NCBI GenBank assembly: GCA_036564195.1
Contig: DATCLA010000217.1
Span: 1 to 5,767 of the forward strand
DNA: 5,767 bases
Source of the DNA: DATCLA01 sp036564195
GTDB taxonomy: Bacteria; Bacillota; UBA4882; UBA8346
Reading direction: 5' to 3'
The notes beneath the pieces are model-generated. The model had not been told where the DNA came from, made no database searches, and saw nothing but the letters and a program-made list of their open reading frames with translations. Below are positions 1 through 4,873 of the stretch, one piece after another (the first letter of the stretch is position 1; each line of letters starts with the position of its first letter). Made by a program: the position numbers and the translations under genes.

Positions 1-9
1 GTAATCAGG

Positions 10-474
10 ATGAGAGGAATTGCATTTAAAGACGAGGTTTGGGATTTGATCCGTCAGCTGACGCTCGGAATGGAGCTGGTGTTTCGTCCGATTGTTGCAT
101 CTTTTGGGCTAACTATGACCCAGACCCGCCTTTTGGTGGAAATAGCCCGCAGTGACCTGGCTACAGTCGGAAGTTTAGCCGACCTGGTTGGTTTGAGCAG
201 CGGTAACGCTTCACTGATGTGTAAGAAACTGGAACGGGCCGGGTTTATCAGGCGGATCCGGGACTCTCGGGATGAACGGGTAGTAAAGTTAGTGCTTACG
301 CCGCGGGGAACGGCGACGCTTCAAAAGATCGACCAGGTCCTGCAAGATAAATATGGGGCGTTTCTTGAAAGTAAAGCACCGCAGGATTTTGAGACAATTA
401 TTGCCGGAATGAAAAAGATTAATGAATTATTAATCGAAATGGGAAAGCTGAATAAAAACGATTGTGAGGCCTGA
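10..474 (+). CDS. MarR-family transcriptional regulator (first gene of the ftsH operon)
   Basis: This 154-residue protein has the size and layout of a MarR winged-helix repressor, a cytoplasmic DNA-binding dimer that usually responds to small molecules or oxidants. An N-terminal dimerisation helix (about residues 6-31) is followed by the helix-turn-helix around residues 53-80 (SLADLVGLSSGNASLMCKKL) and by a beta wing with the family's Asp/Arg pattern (RDSRDERVVKLVLT, residues 84-97). C-terminal helices (about 100-146) complete the dimer interface. There is one Cys in the recognition helix region (C71) and one near the C-terminus (C152), so Cys-based redox sensing is possible but not shown. 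The ATG at 10 is the only reasonable start in view; its ribosome site is mostly outside the window. The gene ends one base before the preferred ftsH start, so the two are almost certainly translationally coupled. It probably controls its own operon, but the promoter is not visible and the ligand is unknown. Confidence 0.9.
   Translation: MRGIAFKDEVWDLIRQLTLGMELVFRPIVASFGLTMTQTRLLVEIARSDLATVGSLADLVGLSSGNASLMCKKLERAGFIRRIRDSRDERVVKLVLTPRGTATLQKIDQVLQDKYGAFLESKAPQDFETIIAGMKKINELLIEMGKLNKNDCEA
464..469 (+). promoter_or_regulatory. Ribosome binding site for ftsH inside the end of marR
   Basis: GTGAGG lies within the last codons of the upstream marR gene and 6 nt before ATG 476. It decides the start between GTG 464, which has only A/T-rich sequence before it, and ATG 476. 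The marR stop (472-474) falls between this site and the start, an arrangement typical of translational coupling. Confidence 0.65.
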
Positions 475-475
475 C

Positions 476-2296
476 ATGCGGACAGAAAAACCACCTAAAA
501 AACCGTTACTCTATTATTATGCAGTTTCGATGATTGTTTTAATGTTGCTGAATGCTTTGGTCTTTCCGGTGTTTTTAAAGAAGCGGGTTACCGAGACGGA
601 CTATGGCACCTTTCTGACCAAACTGGAAAACGGTTCGGTCACGGTGGTGGAAATTCAGGAAAACCAGATTGGTTATATTGCCAAAGACCGATCAGGCCGG
701 GAACACCTGTATGTCACCGGGGTCTTTAACGACCCCGAACTGGTCAATCGGTTGCGTGCCGCCAAGGTAAAGTTTTCCAGGGTGATTCCGAAGGAAAATT
801 CGCCACTGGTAAATTTCCTCTTAACCTGGATACTTCCTTTTATGGTGTTTATCGGTTTAGGACAACTGGTAGCCGGACGAATGTTAAAGAATATTACCGG
901 CGGTCATAATGCGATGACTTTCGGTAAAAGTAATGCTAAAATTTATGTCAAAGCGCAGACCGGTAAGACCTTTGCCGATGTGGCCGGGCAGGATGAAGCT
1001 AAGGAAGCCTTGAAGGAAATTGTCGGATTTCTGCATAACCCTTCCCAATATGCGGCAATCGGCGCCCGTTTACCCAAAGGAGCTTTGCTGGTAGGCCCAC
1101 CGGGTACCGGCAAAACTTTATTGGCGCAGGCCGTGGCGGGTGAAGCCAACGCGCCGTTCTTCTCCATCTCCGGCGCGGAGTTTGTGGAGATGTTTGTAGG
1201 GATGGGTGCTGCCAAGGTCCGCGATTTATTTAAACAGGCTACTGAAAAAGCTCCCTGTATTGTATTTATCGATGAAATTGATACAATTGGTAAAAGACGG
1301 GACCACGGCGGGATTGGCGGCAATGAAGAACGGGAGCAGACCCTGAACCAGTTGCTCACCGAAATGGACGGTTTTGACAGCCGGAAAGGCGTCGTAATTT
1401 TAGCAGCGACCAACCGGCCCGAAATCCTGGACCCGGCATTGCTGCGTCCGGGCCGTTTTGACCGGCGGATTCCAGTGGAATTACCGGATCTTAATGGTCG
1501 TGAAGCAATTTTAAAAGTGCATGCGCAAAAAGTAAAAATGGAAGCGAATGTTGACCTTAACGCTATTGCCAGGGCCACTTCCGGAGCATCCGGTGCCGAA
1601 CTGGCTAATATCATTAATGAAGCGGCATTACTGGCGGTAAAGTCCGGCCGTACCAGGGTTTCCCAAAAAGACCTGGAGGAAAGTATTGATGTAGTTACCG
1701 CAGGCTATCAACGTAAGGGAGCAGTGATTGCACCGAAGGAAAAACAGATTATTGCCTATCATGAAGTCGGACATGCCCTGGTTGCGGCGAAACAATCTGA
1801 ATCCGCCCCGGTCCATAAGATTACGATTATCCCCAGGACTTCCGGGGCGCTTGGTTTTACCATGCAGGTGGCCGAGGCAGAACGGGTCTTGATGAGCCGG
1901 GAAGAAGCCTTTAATAAGATTGCCACTCTTACCGGAGGACGGGCTGCGGAAGAGTTGATCTTTAATACCGTTACCTCAGGCGCGTCTAATGATATTGAAC
2001 AAGCTACTAAAATTGCCAGGGCAATGGTAACCCGGCTGGGAATGAGCGACAGCTTTGATCTGATGGCGCTGGAGACCTTGAGCAATCAGTATCTGGGTGG
2101 CGATGCTTCATTGGTATGTTCGGCGGAGACCTCGGCCCAAATTGACCGGGAAGTGCTGGAAATCATTAAAAAAGCCCACCAAAAAGCCATTGAAATCCTT
2201 AAAGATAATCTGGAAAAGTTACATGAGTTAGCCCGCCGGCTCCTGGAAAAAGAGACGCTCACCGGAGAAGAGTTTATGAAGCTTCTGAACCAGTAG
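476..2296 (+). CDS. ftsH: FtsH-family membrane-anchored ATP-dependent zinc metalloprotease
   Basis: This is an AAA+ protease that forms membrane-bound hexamers and degrades membrane and unstable cytoplasmic proteins. Numbering is from the upstream GTG at 464 (subtract 4 for the preferred start). Two membrane segments (about 15-38 and 115-137) flank a small extracytoplasmic domain. The AAA module follows: Walker A GPPGTGKT (211-218), pore motif FVG (244-246), Walker B IVFIDEID (266-273) and the RPGRFDRR arginine-finger region (328-335). The peptidase has the zinc motif HEVGH (433-437, catalytic E434), and D510 in TSGASNDIEQAT is the likely third zinc ligand. All catalytic residues are present and the length is normal for the family. 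I prefer ATG 476 because GTGAGG (464-469) lies 6 nt upstream of it, while GTG 464 has no ribosome site. Linkage to marR is unusual for a housekeeping ftsH and suggests a specialised paralogue. The downstream membrane protein could be a partner or substrate (inference). Confidence 0.96.
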   Translation: MRTEKPPKKPLLYYYAVSMIVLMLLNALVFPVFLKKRVTETDYGTFLTKLENGSVTVVEIQENQIGYIAKDRSGREHLYVTGVFNDPELVNRLRAAKVKFSRVIPKENSPLVNFLLTWILPFMVFIGLGQLVAGRMLKNITGGHNAMTFGKSNAKIYVKAQTGKTFADVAGQDEAKEALKEIVGFLHNPSQYAAIGARLPKGALLVGPPGTGKTLLAQAVAGEANAPFFSISGAEFVEMFVGMGAAKVRDLFKQATEKAPCIVFIDEIDTIGKRRDHGGIGGNEEREQTLNQLLTEMDGFDSRKGVVILAATNRPEILDPALLRPGRFDRRIPVELPDLNGREAILKVHAQKVKMEANVDLNAIARATSGASGAELANIINEAALLAVKSGRTRVSQKDLEESIDVVTAGYQRKGAVIAPKEKQIIAYHEVGHALVAAKQSESAPVHKITIIPRTSGALGFTMQVAEAERVLMSREEAFNKIATLTGGRAAEELIFNTVTSGASNDIEQATKIARAMVTRLGMSDSFDLMALETLSNQYLGGDASLVCSAETSAQIDREVLEIIKKAHQKAIEILKDNLEKLHELARRLLEKETLTGEEFMKLLNQ

Positions 2297-2335
2297 CCTC
2301 ATTGAATATGTAGACAGCAGGAGAAGCTGACCATA

Positions 2336-3079
2336 ATGTTAGTAATCTACAGTATTAAACTGGTGCTTAGAATTGCAGTGTTGATCTTGGCGATTCTAAT
2401 TCACTTAAATGACAGACATAGTTTAGTTATTTCCAATGGCTTGACCTTAAGTAACGGAATTAAACCGTTACACTTTGTCTGGTTGATCTTTGCTGCAGAA
2501 ATGGTCCAGAAGTTGTTCCCCAATCAACTGATTAGTCTGGGCTGTCGGAAACAATTTAAATCCAGCTACCTGCCTGCAAAAGATAGTCCGTCCCCACCGG
2601 AACTTACTGCCGCAATTAACGCTGAAAACCGGGCTGCAAAAAAAGTCTTAGCAGCCTGGTTTGGCGGCAATGCGTTAGTCGGTATACTTTATTATGCCGG
2701 ATTGATAAATGAAGCTGATCTGGTACTGTTGTCCTTAGTTTATTTCGTCGGTGATTTGATCTGTGTATTGTTCTTCTGTCCTTTTCAGTATTTCCTAATG
2801 AAAAACCGTTGTTGTATTACCTGCCGGATCTTTAATTGGGACGCGATTATGTTCGTAACCCCGCTATTGTTTATCAATAGTTTTTATTCATTGAGCCTGG
2901 CCTTACTGGCATTGCTCTTGTTAATCTATTGGGAGCTCTGCTACCGGAGGCATCCGGAGCGGTTTTTAGAGGTCAGCAATACAAATTTACGCTGTCAGCA
3001 TTGTAACGAAAAACTATGTAAGCTGAAGAAAGTGAAAAATCTATACAGTCAATTCGGCCGCCATCTGCCCCATCGCTAA
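2336..3079 (+). CDS. Multi-pass membrane protein of unknown function with two CxxC knuckles
   Basis: I do not recognise this 247-residue protein. Hydrophobic stretches suggest about five membrane segments (residues 5-23, 43-57, 103-122, 127-153 and 168-199), with a charged loop at about 66-105 (SLGCRKQFKSSYLPAKDSPSPPE). It is rich in Cys. C160-x2-C163 (CCITC) lies just before the last hydrophobic stretch, and C220-x2-C223 with C228 (CQHCNEKLC) lies in the basic C-terminal tail. If the last hydrophobic stretch is a hairpin, both CxxC pairs would sit on the same face and could make a zinc-ribbon-like or redox site; this is inference. It starts 39 nt after ftsH with no promoter between, so it is probably the third gene of that operon. 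AGGAGA (2319-2324) lies 11 nt before the ATG, slightly far but usable. The operon context suggests a role in membrane protein quality control or as an FtsH target, but nothing in the sequence proves a function. Confidence 0.75.
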   Translation: MLVIYSIKLVLRIAVLILAILIHLNDRHSLVISNGLTLSNGIKPLHFVWLIFAAEMVQKLFPNQLISLGCRKQFKSSYLPAKDSPSPPELTAAINAENRAAKKVLAAWFGGNALVGILYYAGLINEADLVLLSLVYFVGDLICVLFFCPFQYFLMKNRCCITCRIFNWDAIMFVTPLLFINSFYSLSLALLALLLLIYWELCYRRHPERFLEVSNTNLRCQHCNEKLCKLKKVKNLYSQFGRHLPHR

Positions 3080-3106
3080 CTTAATCCGGTGATGGGGTAA
3101 TTTTTA
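3068..3106 (+). terminator. Probable intrinsic terminator overlapping the stop codon of the membrane-protein gene
   Basis: CCCCATC (3068-3074) pairs perfectly with GATGGGG (3091-3097). The stem extends by one G-U and one C-G pair to nine base pairs, with a loop of about 12 nt that includes the gene's own TAA stop. TAATTTTTAG follows, a short and imperfect U-tract. It probably ends the marR-ftsH-membrane protein transcript before the rubrerythrin promoter at 3119. The interrupted U-tract may make it leaky. Confidence 0.7.
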
Positions 3107-3118
3107 GGAGTAATAGGG

Positions 3119-3147
3119 TTGACAAGAATAATTAACCATGTTAAAAT
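3119..3147 (+). promoter_or_regulatory. Vegetative (sigma-A type) promoter of the reverse rubrerythrin gene
   Basis: A perfect -35 box TTGACA (3119-3124) is followed after exactly 17 nt by TAAAAT (3142-3147), which matches the -10 consensus TATAAT at five of six bases. The expected start of transcription is near 3154, giving a 5' leader of about 55 nt before the gene at 3209. Confidence 0.85.
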
Positions 3148-3162
3148 TTATTATAGTTAAAT
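3148..3162 (+). promoter_or_regulatory. Possible PerR-like operator at the rubrerythrin transcription start
   Basis: The 15 bases TTATTATAGTTAAAT match the PerR box consensus TTATAATnATTATAA at about 10 of 14 defined positions (left half 6 of 7, right half 4 of 7). The site lies directly downstream of the -10 box, where a repressor would block initiation. It overlaps an exact dyad TTTATT-N7-AATAAA (3147-3165). PerR control of reverse rubrerythrins is known in Clostridium acetobutylicum. The local A/T richness makes a chance match quite possible. Confidence 0.35.
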
Positions 3163-3208
3163 AAACGGATGGTTTAGTCCGTAATCAGTTTTAAAGGAGT
3201 GTTGCATC

Positions 3209-3760
3209 ATGAAAAAATATGTCTGTACGATCTGTGGTTATGTCCATGTGGGTAATGCTGCCCCAGCCAAGTGCCCACAATGTGGAGCCGGCCCGGAGAA
3301 ATTTAAAGAGGTAACTGACGGGACCAGGCAGTGGGCTGATGAACACCGCATTGGTGTGGCCAAAGATATTGATCCGGAGGTATTGGAAGGCTTACGGGCT
3401 CATTTTACCGGAGAATGTACTGAGGTAGGTATGTATCTTGCCATGAGCCGTCAGGCTGACCGGGAAGGTTACCCGGAGGTTGCCGAAGCCTATAAACGAA
3501 TTGCCTTTGAAGAAGCGGAACATGCCGCTAAATTTGCCGAGTTGCTTGGCGAAGTAGTCTCAGCCGATACCCGAACCAATCTGCAATTGCGGGTTGAGGC
3601 AGAGTCCGGTGCTTGCCAGGGGAAGAAAGAAATTGCCACCAGAGCCAAACAACTGAATTATGATGCGATCCATGATACAGTCCATGAGATGTGTAAGGAT
3701 GAAGCCAGGCATGGGGCAGTGTTTCAAGGATTGTTGGACCGGTACTTTGGTAAAGCCTAA
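3209..3760 (+). CDS. rbr: Reverse rubrerythrin (rubredoxin plus di-iron ferritin-like domain), peroxide scavenging
   Basis: This 183-residue cytoplasmic protein has the rubredoxin-like domain first: C6-x2-C9 (CTIC) and C22-x2-C25 (CPQC) bind one iron. A ferritin-like four-helix domain follows (about 58-181), with di-iron ligands E69, E102/H105 (FEEAEH) and E165/H168 (DEARH); one or both of E130 and E132 probably supply another. This order is the reverse of classical rubrerythrin, so it belongs to the reverse rubrerythrins, which in clostridia reduce hydrogen peroxide (and are linked to oxygen reduction) with electrons from NADH through a rubredoxin reductase. No reductase is encoded in the window. 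The ribosome site AAAGGAG (3193-3199) lies 9 nt before ATG 3209. The gene has its own promoter and terminator, so it is monocistronic. All metal ligands are present and the length is normal. Extra cysteines occur at C70, C136 and C162. Confidence 0.95.
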   Translation: MKKYVCTICGYVHVGNAAPAKCPQCGAGPEKFKEVTDGTRQWADEHRIGVAKDIDPEVLEGLRAHFTGECTEVGMYLAMSRQADREGYPEVAEAYKRIAFEEAEHAAKFAELLGEVVSADTRTNLQLRVEAESGACQGKKEIATRAKQLNYDAIHDTVHEMCKDEARHGAVFQGLLDRYFGKA

Positions 3761-3763
3761 TTT

Positions 3764-3810
3764 GTTTTTAAAACTGTCGCCTGGCGGGTAAAGTACCGTG
3801 ATTTAAAAAC
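3764..3810. repeat. Inverted repeat with inner hairpin in the rubrerythrin 3' untranslated region
   Basis: GTTTTTAAA (3764-3772) and TTTAAAAAC (3802-3810) are perfect 9-base inverted arms that start 4 nt after the rubrerythrin stop codon. Between them GGTA-AAG-TACC (3787-3797) forms a small inner hairpin. There is no U-tract directly after it, so it is not a standard terminator. It may act as a transcript-stabilising structure, or the A/T-rich arms may pair only weakly. Confidence 0.4.
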
Positions 3811-3891
3811 TATCTATTTTAAATTTAAAGCTAACCCATTTTTCACAGGACATAAAACTGATACCAAATTTCTATGACAATGCTGAATAAA

Positions 3892-3923
3892 GACCGGATG
3901 TTTCAGATCCGGTCCTTTTTTTT
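3892..3923 (+). terminator. Strong intrinsic terminator of the rubrerythrin transcript
   Basis: GACCGGAT (3892-3899) pairs perfectly with ATCCGGTC (3907-3914) around a 7-nt loop. One C and then eight T residues (3916-3923) follow. It lies about 130 nt after the rubrerythrin stop, so the mRNA has a long 3' untranslated region. The A-poor upstream flank suggests it works mainly in the + direction. Confidence 0.92.
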
Positions 3924-3982
3924 ATGGATATTACTGATATGAACCATTAAGTAGGGTAATAACCGCAACTTTCCGCTTCTCA

Positions 3983-4013
3983 AAGTAATTGAAATAATTA
4001 CACCTAGAAACCG
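3983..4013 (+). repeat. Direct repeat, copy A, containing a GTAATT-N5-AATTAC dyad
   Basis: The first 20 bases (3983-4002) match copy B at 18 of 20 positions, and both copies then share GAAACCG after 3-4 divergent bases (here 4007-4013). Inside the copy, GTAATT (3985-3990) and AATTAC (3996-4001) are exact inverted halves separated by 5 nt, which looks like a dimeric regulator site. Confidence 0.5.
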
Positions 4014-4067
4014 GAAAACTATTTTGCCTTGATAATTGCTACTTCCATTATACCCAGGATGTCAGAG

Positions 4068-4097
4068 AAGTAACTGAAGTAATTACAAAGGAAACCG
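4068..4097 (+). repeat. Direct repeat, copy B, with a degenerate GTAACT-N5-AATTAC dyad
   Basis: The first 20 bases (4068-4087) match copy A at 18 of 20 positions and GAAACCG recurs at 4091-4097. The dyad GTAACT/AATTAC has one mismatch. The two copies start 85 bp apart, about eight helical turns, which would place them on a similar face of the DNA. Function is unknown. Confidence 0.5.
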
Positions 4098-4144
4098 ACT
4101 GGCCCTGTTGACTGGAGAATTATCGTACTAAATAAGCTTAATTT

Positions 4145-4158
4145 GTTGCATTTGCAAC
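4145..4158. promoter_or_regulatory. Operator 1 for the MarR regulator, over the -35 box
   Basis: GTTGCATTTGCAAC is a perfect palindrome with 6-base arms and a 2-base centre. It contains the -35 hexamer (4146-4151). It shares GTTG-N6-CAAC with operator 2, and the two centres are 37 bp apart. The position directly upstream of a marR gene suggests binding by that gene's product (autorepression), which is inference from the common habit of the family. Confidence 0.75.
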
Positions 4159-4174
4159 TGTTACTTAGTATAAT
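4146..4174 (+). promoter_or_regulatory. Promoter of the marR-MATE operon
   Basis: TTGCAT (4146-4151) is a moderate -35 box, followed after exactly 17 nt by a perfect -10 box TATAAT (4169-4174). Transcription should start near 4181, giving a leader of about 95 nt. The -35 is inside operator 1 and operator 2 begins directly after the -10, so a bound repressor would occlude RNA polymerase at both ends. Confidence 0.8.
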
Positions 4175-4202
4175 CTAATTAGTTGTTAATGCAACTAATT
4201 AG
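4175..4202. promoter_or_regulatory. Operator 2 for the MarR regulator, at the transcription start
   Basis: CTAATTAGTTG (4175-4185) and CAACTAATTAG (4192-4202) are perfect 11-base inverted arms around a 6-base centre. The inner part, GTTGTTAATGCAAC (4182-4195), repeats the GTTG-N6-CAAC pattern of operator 1. The site begins at the base after the -10 box and covers the expected start of transcription. The longer symmetry suggests it is the higher-affinity site (inference). Confidence 0.8.
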
Positions 4203-4276
4203 TCCGTTGATTGCCAATGGGGACAGTTTAATTTTAAAAGGCAGTAAGCTTATTAAAACGCTAGACATCAGAGAGG

Positions 4277-4729
4277 ATGAAGGATGTTTTGCAGGACAAT
4301 GAATCATCCATTGGGTGCTGGGTTTCCATTCTCTACCGGTACCGCCAGAACTACTTAAGCAAAAGACTGGACCCTTATAATATTGGCAGTGGCCAACATA
4401 TGTTTCTTTTAGCTTTAGCTTATAATGACGGAATCAGCCAGGAAGAGTTATCGGAGCGACTGAAGCTGGATAAGGCGACTACCGCCAAGGCCCTCAAGAA
4501 ATTGGAAGATGAAGGATATGTGGCTCGGGGTATCGATGCTGCCGATAAACGGGCCTATCAGGTTTTTTTGACCCCATTGGCTTTGAGGGTTATCCCACTG
4601 ATTAAAAAGGCGGTCGAGGATTGGGAGCAACTGATTACTGCCGACCTGTCGGAAGATGAAAGCTTTTTAATTAAACAATTGCTACGGAAGATGGCTCAAA
4701 ATGCTTGCCAGTATAAAAAGGGGAGTTAA
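4277..4729 (+). CDS. MarR-family transcriptional regulator of the adjacent MATE pump
   Basis: This 150-residue protein is a typical MarR repressor. A dimerisation helix occupies about residues 13-31. The winged-helix domain follows, with helix-turn-helix ISQEELSERLKLDKATTAKA (53-72) and wing GIDAADKRAYQVFLTP (85-100), which carries the conserved DxxDKR. C-terminal helices run from about 101 to 145. It differs clearly from the other MarR protein in the window. Its promoter carries two palindromic operators, so it probably represses itself and the downstream MATE gene and releases DNA when a toxic compound binds, as MepR does for MepA. The start is unsettled: GAGAGG (4271-4276) touches ATG 4277 with no spacing and TAG at 4262 blocks any earlier start, while an in-frame TTG at 4289 has AAGGA (4280-4284) 4 nt upstream. 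The two starts differ by four residues and do not change the domain. Confidence 0.93.
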   Translation: MKDVLQDNESSIGCWVSILYRYRQNYLSKRLDPYNIGSGQHMFLLALAYNDGISQEELSERLKLDKATTAKALKKLEDEGYVARGIDAADKRAYQVFLTPLALRVIPLIKKAVEDWEQLITADLSEDESFLIKQLLRKMAQNACQYKKGS

Positions 4730-4732
4730 AAG

Positions 4733-4747
4733 GTGATTTGGTTTTAG
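4733..4747 (+). other. Possible four-codon leader peptide (MIWF) before the MATE gene
   Basis: GTG at 4733 has a strong ribosome site, AAAGGGGAG (4717-4724), at 8-nt spacing, but the frame closes after four codons with TAG (4745-4747). The same frame stays open from 4748 into the MATE gene. It could be a coupling or attenuation peptide, the relic of a longer MATE start closed by an amber mutation, or chance. Confidence 0.25.
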
Positions 4748-4823
4748 AGCTCACAATTACAATTTAAAAAAACCGGTTGTTATTGTTCAAGTAAGCTGAT
4801 TTTCAAATTGATTACGGAAAGAA

Positions 4824-4843
4824 GTTGTCTGCCTGGGGACAAC
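4824..4843. repeat. Inverted repeat in the marR-MATE spacer
   Basis: GTTGTC (4824-4829) and GACAAC (4838-4843) are perfect inverted arms around 8 nt. As RNA they form a 6-bp hairpin about 20 nt before the MATE ribosome site. The outer GTTG...CAAC echoes the two upstream operators, but the halves are 12 rather than 6 nt apart, so a regulator site is doubtful. Confidence 0.35.
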
Positions 4844-4858
4844 AATTCAGTAAGCGGC

Positions 4859-4867
4859 AGGGAAGGA
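4859..4867 (+). promoter_or_regulatory. Ribosome binding site deciding the MATE start
   Basis: The purine stretch AGGGAAGGA ends 6 nt before TTG 4874, an ideal distance. From the first ATG (4889) it would be 21 nt away, too far for normal initiation. TTG 4874 is therefore the preferred start. Confidence 0.6.
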
Positions 4868-4873
4868 AAAGTC

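Larger units (their letters stand above)
3924..4144. other. Gene-free stretch with an imperfect pair of direct repeats
   Basis: No credible reading frame is visible on either strand in the ~220 nt between the rubrerythrin terminator and the first operator of the second marR gene. The only clear structure is the repeat pair at 3983-4013 and 4068-4097. A TTGACT (4108-4113) with a TAAATA at 15-nt spacing is a weak promoter candidate that I do not call. Confidence 0.5.

Noticed and set aside
943..1614. A 223-codon open frame on the minus strand inside ftsH
   Set aside because: It lies entirely antisense to the conserved AAA and peptidase coding region, and its protein has no recognisable domain. 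It is a by-product of the codon use of ftsH.
1628..2085. Two shorter minus-strand open frames within the 3' half of ftsH
   Set aside because: Both are fully covered by the conserved protease domain on the + strand, overlap each other, and show no ribosome sites or domain features.
3818..3829. Perfect palindrome TTTAAATTTAAA in the rubrerythrin 3' region
   Set aside because: It consists only of A and T in an A/T-rich stretch and is too low in complexity to support a function.
4108..4134. TTGACT followed by TAAATA as a second promoter for the marR-MATE operon
   Set aside because: The 15-nt spacing and the poor -10 box make it much weaker than the TTGCAT-17-TATAAT promoter just downstream.
4133..4252. 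TAAGCTTA palindromes at 4133-4140 and 4245-4252 on either side of the operators
   Set aside because: They are only 8 bases long, lack extended symmetry, and are likely by chance in A/T-rich sequence; the GTTG-N6-CAAC sites explain regulation better.
4733..4873. Read-through of TAG 4745 (for example as pyrrolysine) to give a longer MATE protein
   Set aside because: TAG is used as the ordinary stop of ftsH in the same window, the extra residues do not resemble a MATE N-terminus, and a good ribosome site exists for TTG 4874.
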